Source: Aeromonas caviae (lineage in GTDB: Bacteria > Pseudomonadota > Gammaproteobacteria > Enterobacterales > Aeromonadaceae). From it: a DNA stretch of 64,000 bases. The notes below the pieces were generated by a model. The model was not told the DNA's origin. It saw only the letters and a program-made list of their open reading frames with translations, and did no database searches. The first letter of the stretch is position 1. Each line of letters opens with the position of its first letter. Of this stretch, positions 1-8,809 are shown one piece after another. The DNA lies in NCBI RefSeq assembly GCF_000819785.1, contig NZ_CDBK01000044.1, forward strand, positions 124,001 to 188,000, in the 5' to 3' direction. Position numbers and translations under genes: made by a program.

Positions 1-1674
1 ACCAGTCGCGACTGGTTCCAGCACAACGAGGGGATGCACTACCGCCTCGACAACTACTGCCTGATGCTGGACAAGGTGACCAACTACCTCAAGTCCATCG
101 GCGACATGCAGCGCCTCGATCTGGTGCGTCGCTGCTTCTATCTGAAGGTGTGCGACGGGCTGAGCCATCCCAAGGAAGATCACTCCCCGGACTGGCGCCG
201 GGAGCAGATGGCCCAGCTGGTAGCCTACTGGGGCTGGAGTCCGGAGCGCCTTTACCACCTTGATCACCGCCAGGAGTGGAAGGTCGAGGACGTCAAGGTG
301 GCCTACGCCGAGTTGCTGGAGGCCCTGATGCAGAGCTACCGCAATCTCATCCAGTTCGCCCGGCGCAACAACATCAGCGAGTCCATCAACCCGGAAGACA
401 TCGGCATCCTGTCGCGCAAGCTCTATGCCGCATTCGAGAGCCTGCCGGGCAAGGTGCAGCGCATCAACCTCAAGATTGCGCCGGATCTCGGCGAGCCGGA
501 TCTCAGTCTGGTACAGGTGCCCCACGGCCGCCTGAATCGCGCCGGCTGGTATCTCTACAAGCATTCCCTCGAACCCGCCGACATCATTGGCCGGGCGCCG
601 CTCGAATATAACGGCTACATCAGCAAGCTGGTGGCCTGGGCCTATTTCAACGGCCTGCTGACGCCCCAGTCCCGGGTACACCTGTTCAACCAGGGCTCGG
701 ATCTGCACATCGACAACCTGCATCAGTTCTGTCGCGATCTCTCCGGGACCTTCCCGGTCAAGTATCCCCGCGCGACCAACCTGGCCCTGAGCCGGCCGTG
801 CGAGATCCGCCAGCTCTCCATCTTCCTGAACCTGGAGACGGACCCGTCCAGCCACTGGGTGGGGCAGGTGATCGAGTTCGATGCCAACGCCGCGGACGTC
901 TTCTCGTTCGGTCGCAACCAGGAGTGTCTGGTGGGATCCGTGGATCTCGTCTATCGCAACTCCTGGAGCGAGATCCGCACCCTGCACTTCGAGGGAGAGG
1001 AAGCCGTGGTGGACGCCCTCACCACCATCCTCGGCAAGATGCACCAGGACGCCGCGGCCCCCGAGATGATCGAGGTGTTCTGCTACAGTCAGCACTTCCG
1101 CTCCCTGGTGCGCACCCGCTTCCAGCAGCTTGTGGCTGAATGCATCGAGTTGCGCCTGGCCCGGGACAAGCAGCAGCTGGTCAAGACGCTGGCGCTCGGC
1201 AAGGAGAAGTACGGCATCTTCTTCGAGCGGCGCGGGGTGTCGGTCAAGAAGCTGGAAAACGCCATCGACTTCTACCGCCACATCTCCCACAACAAGCTGG
1301 ATCACCTGCCGCTGCGCCTCGACAAGACTCACAGCCAGCACCTGCCCGGTATCGTCGACGCCTACGCCAGCGAAGGGCTGGTGCAGTTCTTCTTCGATAC
1401 CCGGGATGCAGGCACCAACATCTATATCCTGGACGAGGCGAATCGGGTGGAGATCTACCAGCACTTCGCCGGCAACAAGGACGAACTGGTACAGGGGGTG
1501 AATCGCTTCTACACCTCGGGTCACGAGCGATTCAGCAATGCGGGTCAGTTCAGCAACTTCAACCTGCCCCAGTACTACGAAATCGTGCAGGTGGGTGACA
1601 AACTCGATGTGATCCCCTACCGCAGCCAGAGCCCGCAGCGGGACACCCCAGGAGCTGCGCGGGAAGTAGGATGA
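1..1674 (+). CDS. cyaA: Class I adenylate cyclase, C-terminal part (5' end outside window)
   Basis: Makes cAMP from ATP for CRP-dependent catabolite control. The reading frame is open from the first base, so the gene starts upstream of the window; 557 residues are visible. The enterobacterial enzyme is about 850 residues long, with catalysis in the N-terminal half, so the part seen here is the end of the catalytic domain plus the C-terminal regulatory domain. The motif [18 protein letters not shown] at the window start is recognisable CyaA sequence. It ends in TAG/TGA close together just before a pair of hairpins. cyaY lies nearby on the other strand, as in many gammaproteobacteria. Confidence 0.95.
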   Translation, partial: TSRDWFQHNEGMHYRLDNYCLMLDKVTNYLKSIGDMQRLDLVRRCFYLKVCDGLSHPKEDHSPDWRREQMAQLVAYWGWSPERLYHLDHRQEWKVEDVKVAYAELLEALMQSYRNLIQFARRNNISESINPEDIGILSRKLYAAFESLPGKVQRINLKIAPDLGEPDLSLVQVPHGRLNRAGWYLYKHSLEPADIIGRAPLEYNGYISKLVAWAYFNGLLTPQSRVHLFNQGSDLHIDNLHQFCRDLSGTFPVKYPRATNLALSRPCEIRQLSIFLNLETDPSSHWVGQVIEFDANAADVFSFGRNQECLVGSVDLVYRNSWSEIRTLHFEGEEAVVDALTTILGKMHQDAAAPEMIEVFCYSQHFRSLVRTRFQQLVAECIELRLARDKQQLVKTLALGKEKYGIFFERRGVSVKKLENAIDFYRHISHNKLDHLPLRLDKTHSQHLPGIVDAYASEGLVQFFFDTRDAGTNIYILDEANRVEIYQHFAGNKDELVQGVNRFYTSGHERFSNAGQFSNFNLPQYYEIVQVGDKLDVIPYRSQSPQRDTPGAAREVG

Positions 1675-1704
1675 TGAGCTGATAACAGCACCGGCAAGAT
1701 GGCA

Positions 1705-1729
1705 AACGGCCTGCATGATGCAGGCCGTT
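1705..1729. terminator. Near-perfect hairpin, first of two copies
   Basis: Stem AACGGCCTGCAT pairs with ATGCAGGCCGTT around a single-base centre. A nearly identical hairpin lies about 110 bp downstream. Neither strand has a strong T-run, although the minus strand continues GTTTGCC. It may end cyaA and the minus-strand esterase remnant. Confidence 0.6.
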
Positions 1730-1816
1730 GTCGTATCCGTGGTGCGGGAATCAGGCGTGGAGGGGGCGCAGCCAGTGGGGGGATGCCGTCGAGCATCGCC
1801 GTCAGGGATGAAAGCA
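1730..1816. repeat. Degenerate duplicate of the esterase 3' end/terminator block
   Basis: After the first hairpin the sequence reads GTCGTATCCGTGGTGCGGGA then ATCAGGCG. After the second hairpin it reads GTCTTACCCGTGAGCCGACA then ATCAGGCG. On the minus strand the upstream copy still gives a WLRPLHA-stop tail, resembling WLLARLGA-stop of the downstream esterase remnant. I read this as a decayed duplicate of a gene end plus its hairpin. Confidence 0.45.
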
Positions 1817-1840
1817 AACGGCCTGCTGATGCAGGCCGTT
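1817..1840. terminator. Hairpin, second copy
   Basis: AACGGCCTGC, loop TGAT, GCAGGCCGTT. On the minus strand it is followed by TGCTTTC, so it could terminate the esterase remnant. It duplicates the hairpin at 1705-1729. Confidence 0.6.
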
Positions 1841-1861
1841 GTCTTACCCGTGAGCCGACAA

Positions 1862-2122
1862 TCAGGCGCCGAGGCGGGCCAGCAACCAGCTGCGAATGTC
1901 GCCCAGCTGGGGGCGGCAGATCTCGTGGCGCATGGGGTATTCGTGCCACTCGGGGCTGAGTCCCGCCGCTTCCAGCCGGTTCTTGGCGTCCCAGCCCATG
2001 GAGAGGTTCACCACGTCGTCATAGATGCCGTGCATGTAGCAGATGGGCAGGGCGCGGGCCGCCTCGCTCATTTCGCCGGGCAGGGCATCGGGTACCGCCA
2101 GGTAGGTGGACATGCAGATCCG
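1862..2122 (-). pseudogene. Carboxylesterase/phospholipase family, C-terminal fragment
   Basis: An 83-residue reading frame matches only the last third of the alpha/beta-hydrolase carboxylesterase family. It has STYLAVPDALPGE, the catalytic-Asp region MHGIYDDVV, and the catalytic-His region EWHEYPMRHEIC, then ends WLLARLGA. The N-terminal part with the GxSxG nucleophile, about 130 residues, is absent. The fragment begins roughly 10 bases after the cyaY stop codon on the same strand. The ATG before STYL coincides with a mid-protein position, so the annotated start would be artificial. Most likely a deletion remnant or a duplicated gene end; expression is unlikely to give an active hydrolase. 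Confidence 0.75.
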
Positions 2123-2437
2123 TCATGAGAAGACCACGGGCTCGCCGGCCTGGGTGGTGCAGGCCCGGGTCAGCAGAGCCTTGAGCTCGTCGCCGAAGCG
2201 GTTGTCGATCCAGCTGTCACCGCGCAGCTCGAAGTGGAAGCCGTTCTCCCGGGTGGCGACCCAGATCTGGTGCAGGGGCTCCTGCTTGTTGATGATGACC
2301 TTGGTCTTGTTCTCGAAGCTCAGGGTCAGCACCCCGCCGGCGCGTTCGCAGTCGATATCCGGATACCCCTCGTCGATGGTGTCTTCCACATACTGGAAAA
2401 AGGCGTCGGTCAGGGCGTGATACTCGTGATCCTTCAT
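2123..2437 (-). CDS. cyaY: CyaY, bacterial frataxin
   Basis: A 104-residue iron-binding protein that modulates iron-sulfur cluster assembly through IscS. Length and sequence fit the family: an acidic N-terminal helix (residues about 1-25, ending EDTIDEGY), the strand LTLSFENKTKVIINKQEPL, and the conserved IWVATRENGFHF. It is transcribed opposite to cyaA and lptM, the usual arrangement. The product ends in VVFS, and the truncated esterase follows almost immediately on the same strand. Confidence 0.93.
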   Translation of the reverse strand: MKDHEYHALTDAFFQYVEDTIDEGYPDIDCERAGGVLTLSFENKTKVIINKQEPLHQIWVATRENGFHFELRGDSWIDNRFGDELKALLTRACTTQAGEPVVFS

Positions 2438-2510
2438 CGGTTTATCCTGTTGCTTTTAACAATGTGAGTGCGATTATAGAGGGCCAAAAATTTTTTCGCA
2501 GCGAACCATT

Positions 2511-2711
2511 ATGATTACCCAGTTCACCAAGTGCCTGTTTGCCGCGTCGCTGTCGCTCGGGTTGGCCGCCTGTGGCCTGACGGGGCCGCTCTACATGCCG
2601 CCGGCCGAACAGCCCGCACCTGCAGAACAGACACAGCCCAAGACAGAGAGTACACCGCAAGCCGCCTCGCCTGCGACCGCTACACCGGCCTCAGAGGCCG
2701 CGCCGCAATAA
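2511..2711 (+). CDS. lptM: LptM (YifL-like), small lipoprotein of the LPS translocon
   Basis: A 66-residue lipoprotein precursor. The signal peptide ends in the lipobox LAAC (Cys at residue 21), followed by the family signature CGLTGPLYMPP. In E. coli this protein assists disulfide maturation of the LptD/LptE outer-membrane LPS translocon. The rest of the mature chain is a low-complexity Pro/Ala/Thr/Glu tail, as is usual in this family. It sits directly upstream of lysA, the conserved position, with about 20 bp between the genes. Confidence 0.9.
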   Translation: MITQFTKCLFAASLSLGLAACGLTGPLYMPPAEQPAPAEQTQPKTESTPQAASPATATPASEAAPQ

Positions 2712-2731
2712 TCTAGGAAGGAACCGCCCCC

Positions 2732-3982
2732 TTGGATCACTTTAACTACGACGCAGACGGTCAGCTTCAGGCCGAACAGCTTCCCCTGCAACAGCTTGCC
2801 GACCAGTACGGCACTCCGCTCTATGTCTACTCCCGCGCAACCCTGGAACGCCACTGGCATGCCTTCGACCAGGCGGCTGGCGACATTCCCCACCTGATCT
2901 GCTACGCGGTCAAGGCCAACTCCAACCTGGCCCTGCTCAATCTGCTGGCACGCCTTGGTTCGGGCTTTGACATCGTCTCCGGCGGCGAGCTGTCCCGGGT
3001 GCTGGCGGCGGGCGGTGATCCGGCCAAGGTGGTCTTCTCCGGCGTCGCCAAGAGCGAAGCCGAGATGCGCCTTGCGCTGGAAAAAGAGATCCTCTGCTTC
3101 AACCTGGAGTCCGAAGCCGAGCTGGAGCGCCTGAACCGGGTCGCAGGCAGCATGGGCAAGAAGGCGCGGGTCTCGGTGCGGGTCAACCCGGACATCGACG
3201 CGGGCACGCACCCCTATATCTCCACCGGCCTCAAGCAGAACAAGTTCGGCATCCCCATCGAACAGGCGCCCGCCATCTACCGCAAGGCGGCGGCCATGGC
3301 CCACATCGAGATCAAGGGCGTGGATTGCCACATCGGCTCGCAACTCACTGAATTGAATCCCTTTATGGAGGCGGCGGACAAGCTGCTCAAGCTCATCGAC
3401 GAGCTGGCGGCGGAAGGCATCCACATCCATCACCTGGACGTGGGCGGCGGCCTGGGGGTCAACTACGGCGCCGAGCAGCCGCCGCACCCCACCGAGTATG
3501 CCGAGGCGCTCAAGCAGAAGCTGGCGGGCCGGGATCTGACCCTCTTGTTCGAACCGGGTCGCGCTATCGTCGCCAACGCCGGTGTGCTGTTGACCCGGGT
3601 CGAGTTCCTCAAACCCGGCGAGACTCGCAACTTCGCCCTGATCGACGCCGGCATGAACGATCTGCTGCGCCCCTCCCTCTACGGCGCCTGGATGAACATC
3701 ATCGAGGTGGACAGCCGGGCGACCCACGAGAAGGCACTCTATGACGTGGTGGGCCCGGTGTGCGAGACCGGCGACTTCCTCGGCAAGGAGCGTACCCTGG
3801 CGATTGCCGAGGGCTCCCTGCTGGCGGTGCGTTCCGCTGGCGCCTACGGCTTTACCATGTCCTCCAACTACAACACCCGACCCCGTGCGGCCGAGGTGCT
3901 GGTGGACGGTGACCAGGCGCACCTCATCCGTGAGCGGGAGCAGTTGGCGGATCTCTGGCGTGGCGAGCACCTGCTGCCGTGA
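2732..3982 (+). CDS. lysA: Diaminopimelate decarboxylase
   Basis: A 416-residue PLP enzyme that converts meso-diaminopimelate to lysine. The PLP lysine is Lys61 in YAVKANSN. Other family signatures are the glycine-rich [13 protein letters not shown] stretch, [11 protein letters not shown], and GPVCETGD carrying the active-site Cys from the dimer partner. The start is a TTG at 2732, chosen because AGGAAGGA lies just upstream and the next residues ([11 protein letters not shown]) match LysA N-termini. It forms a likely lptM-lysA-dapF unit for lysine and cell-wall precursors. Confidence 0.95.
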   Translation: MDHFNYDADGQLQAEQLPLQQLADQYGTPLYVYSRATLERHWHAFDQAAGDIPHLICYAVKANSNLALLNLLARLGSGFDIVSGGELSRVLAAGGDPAKVVFSGVAKSEAEMRLALEKEILCFNLESEAELERLNRVAGSMGKKARVSVRVNPDIDAGTHPYISTGLKQNKFGIPIEQAPAIYRKAAAMAHIEIKGVDCHIGSQLTELNPFMEAADKLLKLIDELAAEGIHIHHLDVGGGLGVNYGAEQPPHPTEYAEALKQKLAGRDLTLLFEPGRAIVANAGVLLTRVEFLKPGETRNFALIDAGMNDLLRPSLYGAWMNIIEVDSRATHEKALYDVVGPVCETGDFLGKERTLAIAEGSLLAVRSAGAYGFTMSSNYNTRPRAAEVLVDGDQAHLIREREQLADLWRGEHLLP

Positions 3983-4044
3983 TGGATGGATTTTCAGCGT
4001 TCCTCCATGTGAGAGCGTGATTAACGGTGAGACAGGAACGCGCG

Positions 4045-4875
4045 ATGTTGATTGAGTTTTCCAAAATGCACGGCCTCGGTAACGACTTCATGGTGGTGGA
4101 TGGTGTCACCCAGAAGGTGTTCTTCAGCAACGACATCATCAAGAAGCTGGCGGATCGTCACTTCGGTATCGGCTTCGACCAGCTGTTGCTGGTGGAGCCG
4201 CCCTATGACCCCGAGCTCGACTTCCACTACCGCATCTTCAATGCCGACGGCAGCGAGGTGGAACAGTGCGGCAACGGGGCCCGTTGCTTCGCCCGTTTCG
4301 TGCGTCTCAAGGGGCTGGTCAACCGGGATCGCATCGCGGTCAGCACCGCCCGGGGCCGCATCACTCTGCAGCTGGAAGGGGAGAACCAGGTCACGGTCAA
4401 CATGGGGGTGCCCCAGTTCGAGCCGGGCAAGATCCCGTTCCGTGCCCAGAAGGCGGAGAAGACGTATCTGCTGCGGGCCCAGGATCACACCGTGATGTGC
4501 GGTGCCGTCTCCATGGGCAACCCTCACTGCGTCATCGAGGTGCCCTCGGTGGCCGATGCGCCGGTGGAGACCCTGGGACCCATCATGGAGCGCCACGAGC
4601 GCTTCCCCGAGCGGGTCAACGTCGGCTTCATGGAGATGGTCAACGCCAGCGAGATCAAGCTGCGGGTCTTCGAGCGCGGGGTGGGGGAGACCCTGGCCTG
4701 CGGGACCGGGGCCTGTGCGGCCGTGGTGATAGGCATCAGCCAGGGCAAGCTCAAGGAGCGGGTCACCGTCACCCTGCCGGGTGGCAAGCTGACCATCGCC
4801 TGGAAGGGACCGGGTCAGCCCGTCTACATGACGGGGCCGGCCGAGCACGTCTTTGACGGCCAGATAGAGTTGTAG
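4045..4875 (+). CDS. dapF: Diaminopimelate epimerase
   Basis: A 276-residue cofactor-independent epimerase interconverting LL- and meso-diaminopimelate, which feeds both LysA and peptidoglycan synthesis. The two catalytic cysteines lie in EQCGNGARC (Cys75) and [10 protein letters not shown] (near residue 219). I start at the ATG at 4045, preceded by ACAGGAA, rather than the in-frame GTG at 4027, because [15 protein letters not shown] matches family N-termini. It follows lysA by about 60 bp and is followed by a hairpin and a terminator. Confidence 0.95.
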   Translation: MLIEFSKMHGLGNDFMVVDGVTQKVFFSNDIIKKLADRHFGIGFDQLLLVEPPYDPELDFHYRIFNADGSEVEQCGNGARCFARFVRLKGLVNRDRIAVSTARGRITLQLEGENQVTVNMGVPQFEPGKIPFRAQKAEKTYLLRAQDHTVMCGAVSMGNPHCVIEVPSVADAPVETLGPIMERHERFPERVNVGFMEMVNASEIKLRVFERGVGETLACGTGACAAVVIGISQGKLKERVTVTLPGGKLTIAWKGPGQPVYMTGPAEHVFDGQIEL

Positions 4876-4879
4876 ACAA

Positions 4880-4899
4880 GGAGCGGGTGATCCCGCTCC
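4880..4899. other. Inverted repeat after dapF
   Basis: GGAGCGGG, loop TGAT, CCCGCTCC: a perfect 8-bp stem without a T-run, 17 bp upstream of a conventional terminator. It may stabilise the 3' end of the dapF mRNA. Confidence 0.5.
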
Positions 4900-4915
4900 A
4901 TCAACGGATCATATC

Positions 4916-4935
4916 GGGGCCCTTGGCCCCTTTTT
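4916..4935 (+). terminator. Rho-independent terminator after dapF
   Basis: GGGGCC, loop CTT, GGCCCC followed by TTTTT. It lies between dapF and the DUF484 gene and would separate, or attenuate into, the DUF484-xerC-yigB unit. Confidence 0.75.
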
Positions 4936-4954
4936 CGGATGGATCAACCAAGTT

Positions 4955-5635
4955 ATGAGCGAACTCAAACGGCAGGAATCACTGGTGGATGAAGCCACAG
5001 TGCTGGAGTACCTGGCCCGTTATCCCGAGTTTTTCCTGCGTCACGGGGCCATGCTGGACAAGATCCGCATTCCCCATGGGCAAAAGGGCACCATCTCCCT
5101 GGTGGAGCGCCAGCTGGACAGACAGCGGGAGCGCATCGAGCAGCTGGAGCAGGAGATCACCGAACTGATGGGGGTCGCCAGCGAGAACGAGCGGATCTTC
5201 CGGGTCTATGCGGATCTCTACGGGGAGATCTACGGCTGCCAGACCCTGTTCGAGCTGAGCGCCGTGATGGGCAAGGCCTTCGTCCAGCGGCTGCGACTCA
5301 CCGGCCTGCGGCTCTGGCTCAATCCCAGGCATTTCCAGCTGAGCGGCCCCGAGCAGCGTTTCCTGGCGCAGGGCAAACAGCTCGAACAACTGCTGGGGCA
5401 GCGCCTGCCCGGCACGGACTACTATTTCGGCCGCCTCAACCAGAGCGAGAAGCAGGCGCTGTTTGGCAATGATGTGCTGGTCAACTCGGTGGCCCTGATG
5501 CGGCTCGGGGAGCTAGGCGTGCTGGCCTTCGCGAGCTCGGATCCCAGCCACTTCACCCCTCACAACGACACCCTGCTGCTGGGTCAGCTGGGGCGTCTGC
5601 TGCAGCTGCGTCTGCCCGAGCTGGCCCGTGGCTAA
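4955..5635 (+). CDS. yigA: DUF484 family protein (YigA)
   Basis: A 226-residue cytoplasmic protein of the DUF484 family, nearly always encoded just upstream of xerC. The N-terminus has the family's [15 protein letters not shown] motif, then a coiled-coil-like segment (residues about 50-75, [20 protein letters not shown]) and a GAF-like C-terminal region. The biochemical function is unknown. Its last codons overlap the GTG start of xerC by 8 bp, so the two are probably translationally coupled. No strong ribosome binding site is visible before the ATG. Confidence 0.9.
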   Translation: MSELKRQESLVDEATVLEYLARYPEFFLRHGAMLDKIRIPHGQKGTISLVERQLDRQRERIEQLEQEITELMGVASENERIFRVYADLYGEIYGCQTLFELSAVMGKAFVQRLRLTGLRLWLNPRHFQLSGPEQRFLAQGKQLEQLLGQRLPGTDYYFGRLNQSEKQALFGNDVLVNSVALMRLGELGVLAFASSDPSHFTPHNDTLLLGQLGRLLQLRLPELARG

Positions 5636-6605
5636 GGCAACGACCCGATCCGCTGCCAAGACGCCCCCTGCCGCCGACCCCCTGCCGGTCGCACTGGCGG
5701 GGGAGCTGGACGCCTTTATCGAATACCTGCGGGTCGAGCGCCAGCTCAGCCCCCACACCCGTAGCAACTATCAGGCCCACCTGGAAGCCATGACCGCCGA
5801 GCTGGTGAAGCTCGGGGTCGACGACTGGGCCCGGCTCGAGGCGAGCCAGGTGCGCAGTCTGGTGACCCGGATGCACAAGGGGGGGCTGGCGCCCCGTTCC
5901 CTTGCCACCAAGGTGTCGGCCCTGCGCAGCTTCTGCGACTGGCAGGTGCGCCAGGGGCGGCTCACCGCCAACCCGGCGCGGGGCATCGTCACCCCCAAGC
6001 AGGGGCGGCCTCTGCCCAAGAACCTGGACGTGGACGAGATGTATCAGCTGCTCAACATCACCGACGAGCAGGATCCGCTGGCGGTACGGGATCGCGCCAT
6101 CATGGAGCTGATGTACTCCTCCGGCCTGCGCCTTGCCGAGCTGGTGGGGCTCAACCTCGCGGACGTGAAGCTCGACGAGCGCCAGCTCAGGGTGATCGGC
6201 AAGGGCTCGCGGGAGCGGGTGCTGCCCATCGGGCGGATGGCGGTGGAGTGGTTGCACAAGTGGCTCAAGGTACGCCCCCTGCTGGCCGGTGACGAGGGGG
6301 AGGCATTGTTCGTCTCCAAGCGCAGGCAGCGGCTCTCGGCCCGCTCGGTACAGGAGCGGCTCGACGGCTGGGGCAACAAGCAGGCGCTCAATGCCCACGT
6401 GCATCCCCACAAGCTGCGCCACAGCTTCGCCACCCACATGCTGGAATCCTCCGGCGACCTGCGGGCGGTGCAGGAGCTGCTGGGGCATGCGGATCTCTCC
6501 ACCACCCAGATCTATACCCACCTCGACTTCCAGCATCTGGCCAAGGTATATGACAGTGCCCACCCGCGGGCGAAGCGGGATCCGGAAACGCCGGAGGATG
6601 AGTGA
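5628..6605 (+). CDS. xerC: Tyrosine recombinase XerC
   Basis: A 325-residue recombinase that, with XerD, resolves chromosome dimers at dif. It has an N-terminal SAM-like DNA-binding domain (residues about 30-115) and a catalytic domain holding [21 protein letters not shown] and [15 protein letters not shown]; the nucleophile Tyr lies in that last motif. The start is a GTG overlapping the DUF484 gene. The tail [14 protein letters not shown] is somewhat extended, and a diverged second copy of the tail coding sequence follows the stop (see repeat at 6551-6688). Confidence 0.95.
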   Translation: MAKATTRSAAKTPPAADPLPVALAGELDAFIEYLRVERQLSPHTRSNYQAHLEAMTAELVKLGVDDWARLEASQVRSLVTRMHKGGLAPRSLATKVSALRSFCDWQVRQGRLTANPARGIVTPKQGRPLPKNLDVDEMYQLLNITDEQDPLAVRDRAIMELMYSSGLRLAELVGLNLADVKLDERQLRVIGKGSRERVLPIGRMAVEWLHKWLKVRPLLAGDEGEALFVSKRRQRLSARSVQERLDGWGNKQALNAHVHPHKLRHSFATHMLESSGDLRAVQELLGHADLSTTQIYTHLDFQHLAKVYDSAHPRAKRDPETPEDE

Positions 6606-6688
6606 TGTGGTGTGCGATCTGCGGGGATGACAATCTCCACGTCGCCCGAGTCAGGCGGGAGCCCGCAACGCCAGAGGATGGGGAGTAA
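6551..6688 (+). repeat. Diverged tandem duplicate of the xerC 3' end
   Basis: Unit 1 (6551-6605) encodes [17 protein letters not shown]-stop, the xerC tail. Unit 2 (about 6626-6688) is downstream in a different frame and encodes DDNLHVARVRREPATPEDGE-stop. The shared bases include GGCGGGAKCC-like and CGCCRGAGGATG-like blocks. Unit 2 carries no start signal of its own and looks like a decaying duplicate of the gene end inserted before yigB. Confidence 0.5.
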
Positions 6689-6700
6689 AGAGGAACAGCC

Positions 6701-7411
6701 ATGCAGTTTTACCGTCGCTGGCAGCCGGTGGCCGCCATCTCGTTCGATCTGGACGACACCCTCTATGACAACGGCCCCACCATCGCGCGGGCGGAACAGT
6801 GGATGCTGGACCACCTGCGCAGCGAATACCTGGCTACCGCCATGCTGGACAAACCGCGCTGGCTCGCGCTCAAGCGCCAGTTGCTGCTGGACCACCCGGC
6901 GCTGAGCCACGACGTCAGCCTGGCGCGGCAGCGGGGCATTCGCGAGGCCCTGGTGCAGGGGGGCATGGAGCCCGGGCTGGCGGAGCAGCAGGCCCGGGCG
7001 GTGTTCACCGGTTTCATGGCCGAGCGCTCGAAGATAGAGGTGAGCGAGGCGACTCACGCCCTGCTGGCTCGTCTGGCGGCGCGCTACCCGCTGGCGGTGA
7101 TCACCAACGGCAACCTGGATCTGGAGCAGGCGGGTCTGGCTGGCTACTTCACCCTGGTCTGCAAGGCGGGAGCGGGAGCCAGAATGAAACCGGCGCCCGA
7201 CATGTTCGTGCAGGTGCAAGAGGCCCTGGGGCTGGCCCCCGGCCGCATCCTCCATGTGGGGGATCACCCGGTGACCGACGTGCTGGGGGCCAGGCTGCAC
7301 GGCTTTCGGGCCGCCTGGCTCAACGAGAGCGGTCAGTCCTGGCAGTCGCTGTCGCTGCTGCCGGATGTGGAGCTGGGACAGCTGCAGGATCTGGCCACCC
7401 TGCTGCTCTGA
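6701..7411 (+). CDS. yigB: HAD-family phosphatase YigB
   Basis: A 236-residue haloacid dehalogenase-like hydrolase. In E. coli, YigB dephosphorylates 5-amino-6-ribitylamino-uracil phosphate in riboflavin synthesis. Motif I is SFDLDDTLYDN (residues about 16-26, nucleophile Asp in DLDDT), motif II is the VITNGN segment, and motifs III/IV are KAGAGARMKPAPDMF and HVGDHPVTDVLGA. An AGAGGAA ribosome binding site precedes the ATG. The gene is third in the DUF484-xerC-yigB unit, its conserved position. Confidence 0.9.
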   Translation: MQFYRRWQPVAAISFDLDDTLYDNGPTIARAEQWMLDHLRSEYLATAMLDKPRWLALKRQLLLDHPALSHDVSLARQRGIREALVQGGMEPGLAEQQARAVFTGFMAERSKIEVSEATHALLARLAARYPLAVITNGNLDLEQAGLAGYFTLVCKAGAGARMKPAPDMFVQVQEALGLAPGRILHVGDHPVTDVLGARLHGFRAAWLNESGQSWQSLSLLPDVELGQLQDLATLLL

Positions 7412-7473
7412 GCTGGGGGTGAGGGACAGATTCCGTGATGTATATCGGGCAATAACAACAAGGGAGCAAGGGC

Positions 7474-7887
7474 GTGAAGGGACTGAAGGGTGTCATCTGG
7501 CTGGCGATCCCCGTGATGCTGGCGGGATGCGATCTGGTGCAAGACCGTTACCGGATGGAGTTCAGGGACGGATCCTGGCGGGAGATCGCCATCTCCCCGT
7601 TTTCCGACGAGGCGCGCTGGCGCGAAGGGTGTGCCACCGGCGAGATCCAGGTGGACATGACCCTGCCCCTGAAACGGGGCAAGGTGGTGAATGGCCGGGA
7701 GCAACTGCTCATCGGGGGCGAGCTGTTCGAGCTGGAGGATGCCCGTCTCTATCGCGGCAACGGCATGGTGCTCGGGCAGGCCCCGGACCATATCCAGCGG
7801 GGCCTCAAGGGGCTGGATGTCTGCCGAACCCTGCGCCCTGATCGCGGAGCCCTGCCCAAGCTCAAGGGCAAGGGATTTGGCGACTAG
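7474..7887 (+). CDS. Small hypothetical lipoprotein
   Basis: A 137-residue predicted lipoprotein. The signal peptide ends in VMLAGC (Cys at residue 19), so the mature protein should be lipid-anchored; Asp follows the Cys, which in enterics can favour inner-membrane retention. The mature part has no domain I recognise; it contains two further Cys (CATGE and LDVCRTL) that could form a disulfide. The start is a GTG at 7474 preceded by AAGGGAGCAAGG. The stop TAG is part of a CTAG whose other strand reads as the stop of a duplicated PuuD tail, so its 3' end lies inside the tandem duplication. Confidence 0.7.
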   Translation: MKGLKGVIWLAIPVMLAGCDLVQDRYRMEFRDGSWREIAISPFSDEARWREGCATGEIQVDMTLPLKRGKVVNGREQLLIGGELFELEDARLYRGNGMVLGQAPDHIQRGLKGLDVCRTLRPDRGALPKLKGKGFGD

Positions 7888-8107
7888 CCCGTCTGCTGCC
7901 TGAGCGGGCAGGAGGCGTCGCCGAAGGCAGTGGACAGCTTGATGGCGTGGGGGGGTCACAGGCCCGCCACGTCGGATGCCTCCGGGCAGCCCCCGATGCA
8001 CGGGGCCCTGCCCAGGCTCAAGGGCAAGGGGTCGGTGACTAGCCGACCTGCTGCCTGAACCGGCGGCAGGCGTCGCCAAAGGCGGTGAAGAGCTTGATGG
8101 AGTGGGG
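7841..8107. repeat. Tandem duplication (about 155 bp offset) spanning a convergent gene junction
   Basis: The segment 7841-7953 recurs, diverged, at 7995-8107. Matching blocks include CCTGCCCARGCTCAAGGGCA, GACTAGCC, CTGCTGCCTGA, GGCGTCGCC and GCTTGATGG. Both copies contain the 3' end of the lipoprotein gene (GALPKLKGKG versus GALPRLKGKG) and, on the minus strand, the end of the PuuD-like gene (KLSTAFGDAS versus KLFTAFGDAC, both ending RQQ-x-G-stop). The functional lipoprotein end is in copy 1 and the functional hydrolase end is in copy 2. Confidence 0.85.
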
Positions 8108-8809
8108 GTTCTCGCTGGCCTTCCACTCCGGGTGCCACTGCACCGCCAGCAGGAAGGGGGAGAGGGCGGGTGCGTGGATCGCCTCGATCAGCCCGTCTTC
8201 TGCATGGGCCAGGGGGGCCAGCCCCTTGGCCAGCGTCTTGATCCCCTGCCCGTGGAGGGAGTTGACCGGAATCGACGGCTGCCCCATCAGCTCGGCCAGC
8301 CAGGTACCGGGCACCAGCTCGACATGATGGCTCTCGCCATACTGCTCGTCCACCGGGTCATCCGCATCCTCCCGATGATCGTCATAACCCGGCTCGCAAT
8401 AGACCTTCTGGTGAATGTCGCCTCCCAGGGCCACGTTGATCTCCTGCATGCCGCGGCAGATCCCGAGGATCGGCAGGCCACGGTCGAGGGCGGCGCGCAC
8501 CAGGGGAATATCGAACAGATCCCTGTCCCTGTCCTGGGGCTTCTCCGGGGTGAGGTTCTCCTGGCCATAGAGGGCAGGATCGATGTTGGATCCGGCACCG
8601 CTCAGATAGACCCCGTCGGCGAGGTCCAGATACTGCTCCAGATCCTCGGTGCCACAGCAGGTGGGCACCAGCAGCGGCACGCAGCCGCTGATCTCCACCA
8701 GAGGCTTGATGTATTTGTGGGTCATGACCTGGTAGGCGTGGCCACTGCGGGCCTGGGCCCCCATGGTCATCAGCACGACGGGTTTGTTATGGGCACTGGG
8801 GTTGGGCAT
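8039..8809 (-). CDS. puuD: Class I glutamine amidotransferase-like hydrolase (PuuD-like, peptidase C26)
   Basis: A 256-residue gamma-glutamyl hydrolase of the type that cleaves gamma-glutamyl-GABA. The nucleophile Cys118 sits in LGICRGMQEIN and the catalytic His226/Glu228 in QWHPEWK; the SLHGQGI segment is also typical. AAGGTGAC precedes the ATG. No other putrescine-utilisation (puu) genes are nearby, so the exact substrate is uncertain and gamma-glutamyl peptides are alternatives. The 3' end lies in copy 2 of the tandem duplication. Confidence 0.8.
   Translation of the reverse strand: MPNPSAHNKPVVLMTMGAQARSGHAYQVMTHKYIKPLVEISGCVPLLVPTCCGTEDLEQYLDLADGVYLSGAGSNIDPALYGQENLTPEKPQDRDRDLFDIPLVRAALDRGLPILGICRGMQEINVALGGDIHQKVYCEPGYDDHREDADDPVDEQYGESHHVELVPGTWLAELMGQPSIPVNSLHGQGIKTLAKGLAPLAHAEDGLIEAIHAPALSPFLLAVQWHPEWKASENPHSIKLFTAFGDACRRFRQQVG

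Noticed and set aside
1617-1949. Minus-strand 110-codon ORF across the cyaA end
   Set aside because: Proline/arginine-rich frame typical of GC-rich shadow reading; it crosses both hairpins and the end of cyaA.
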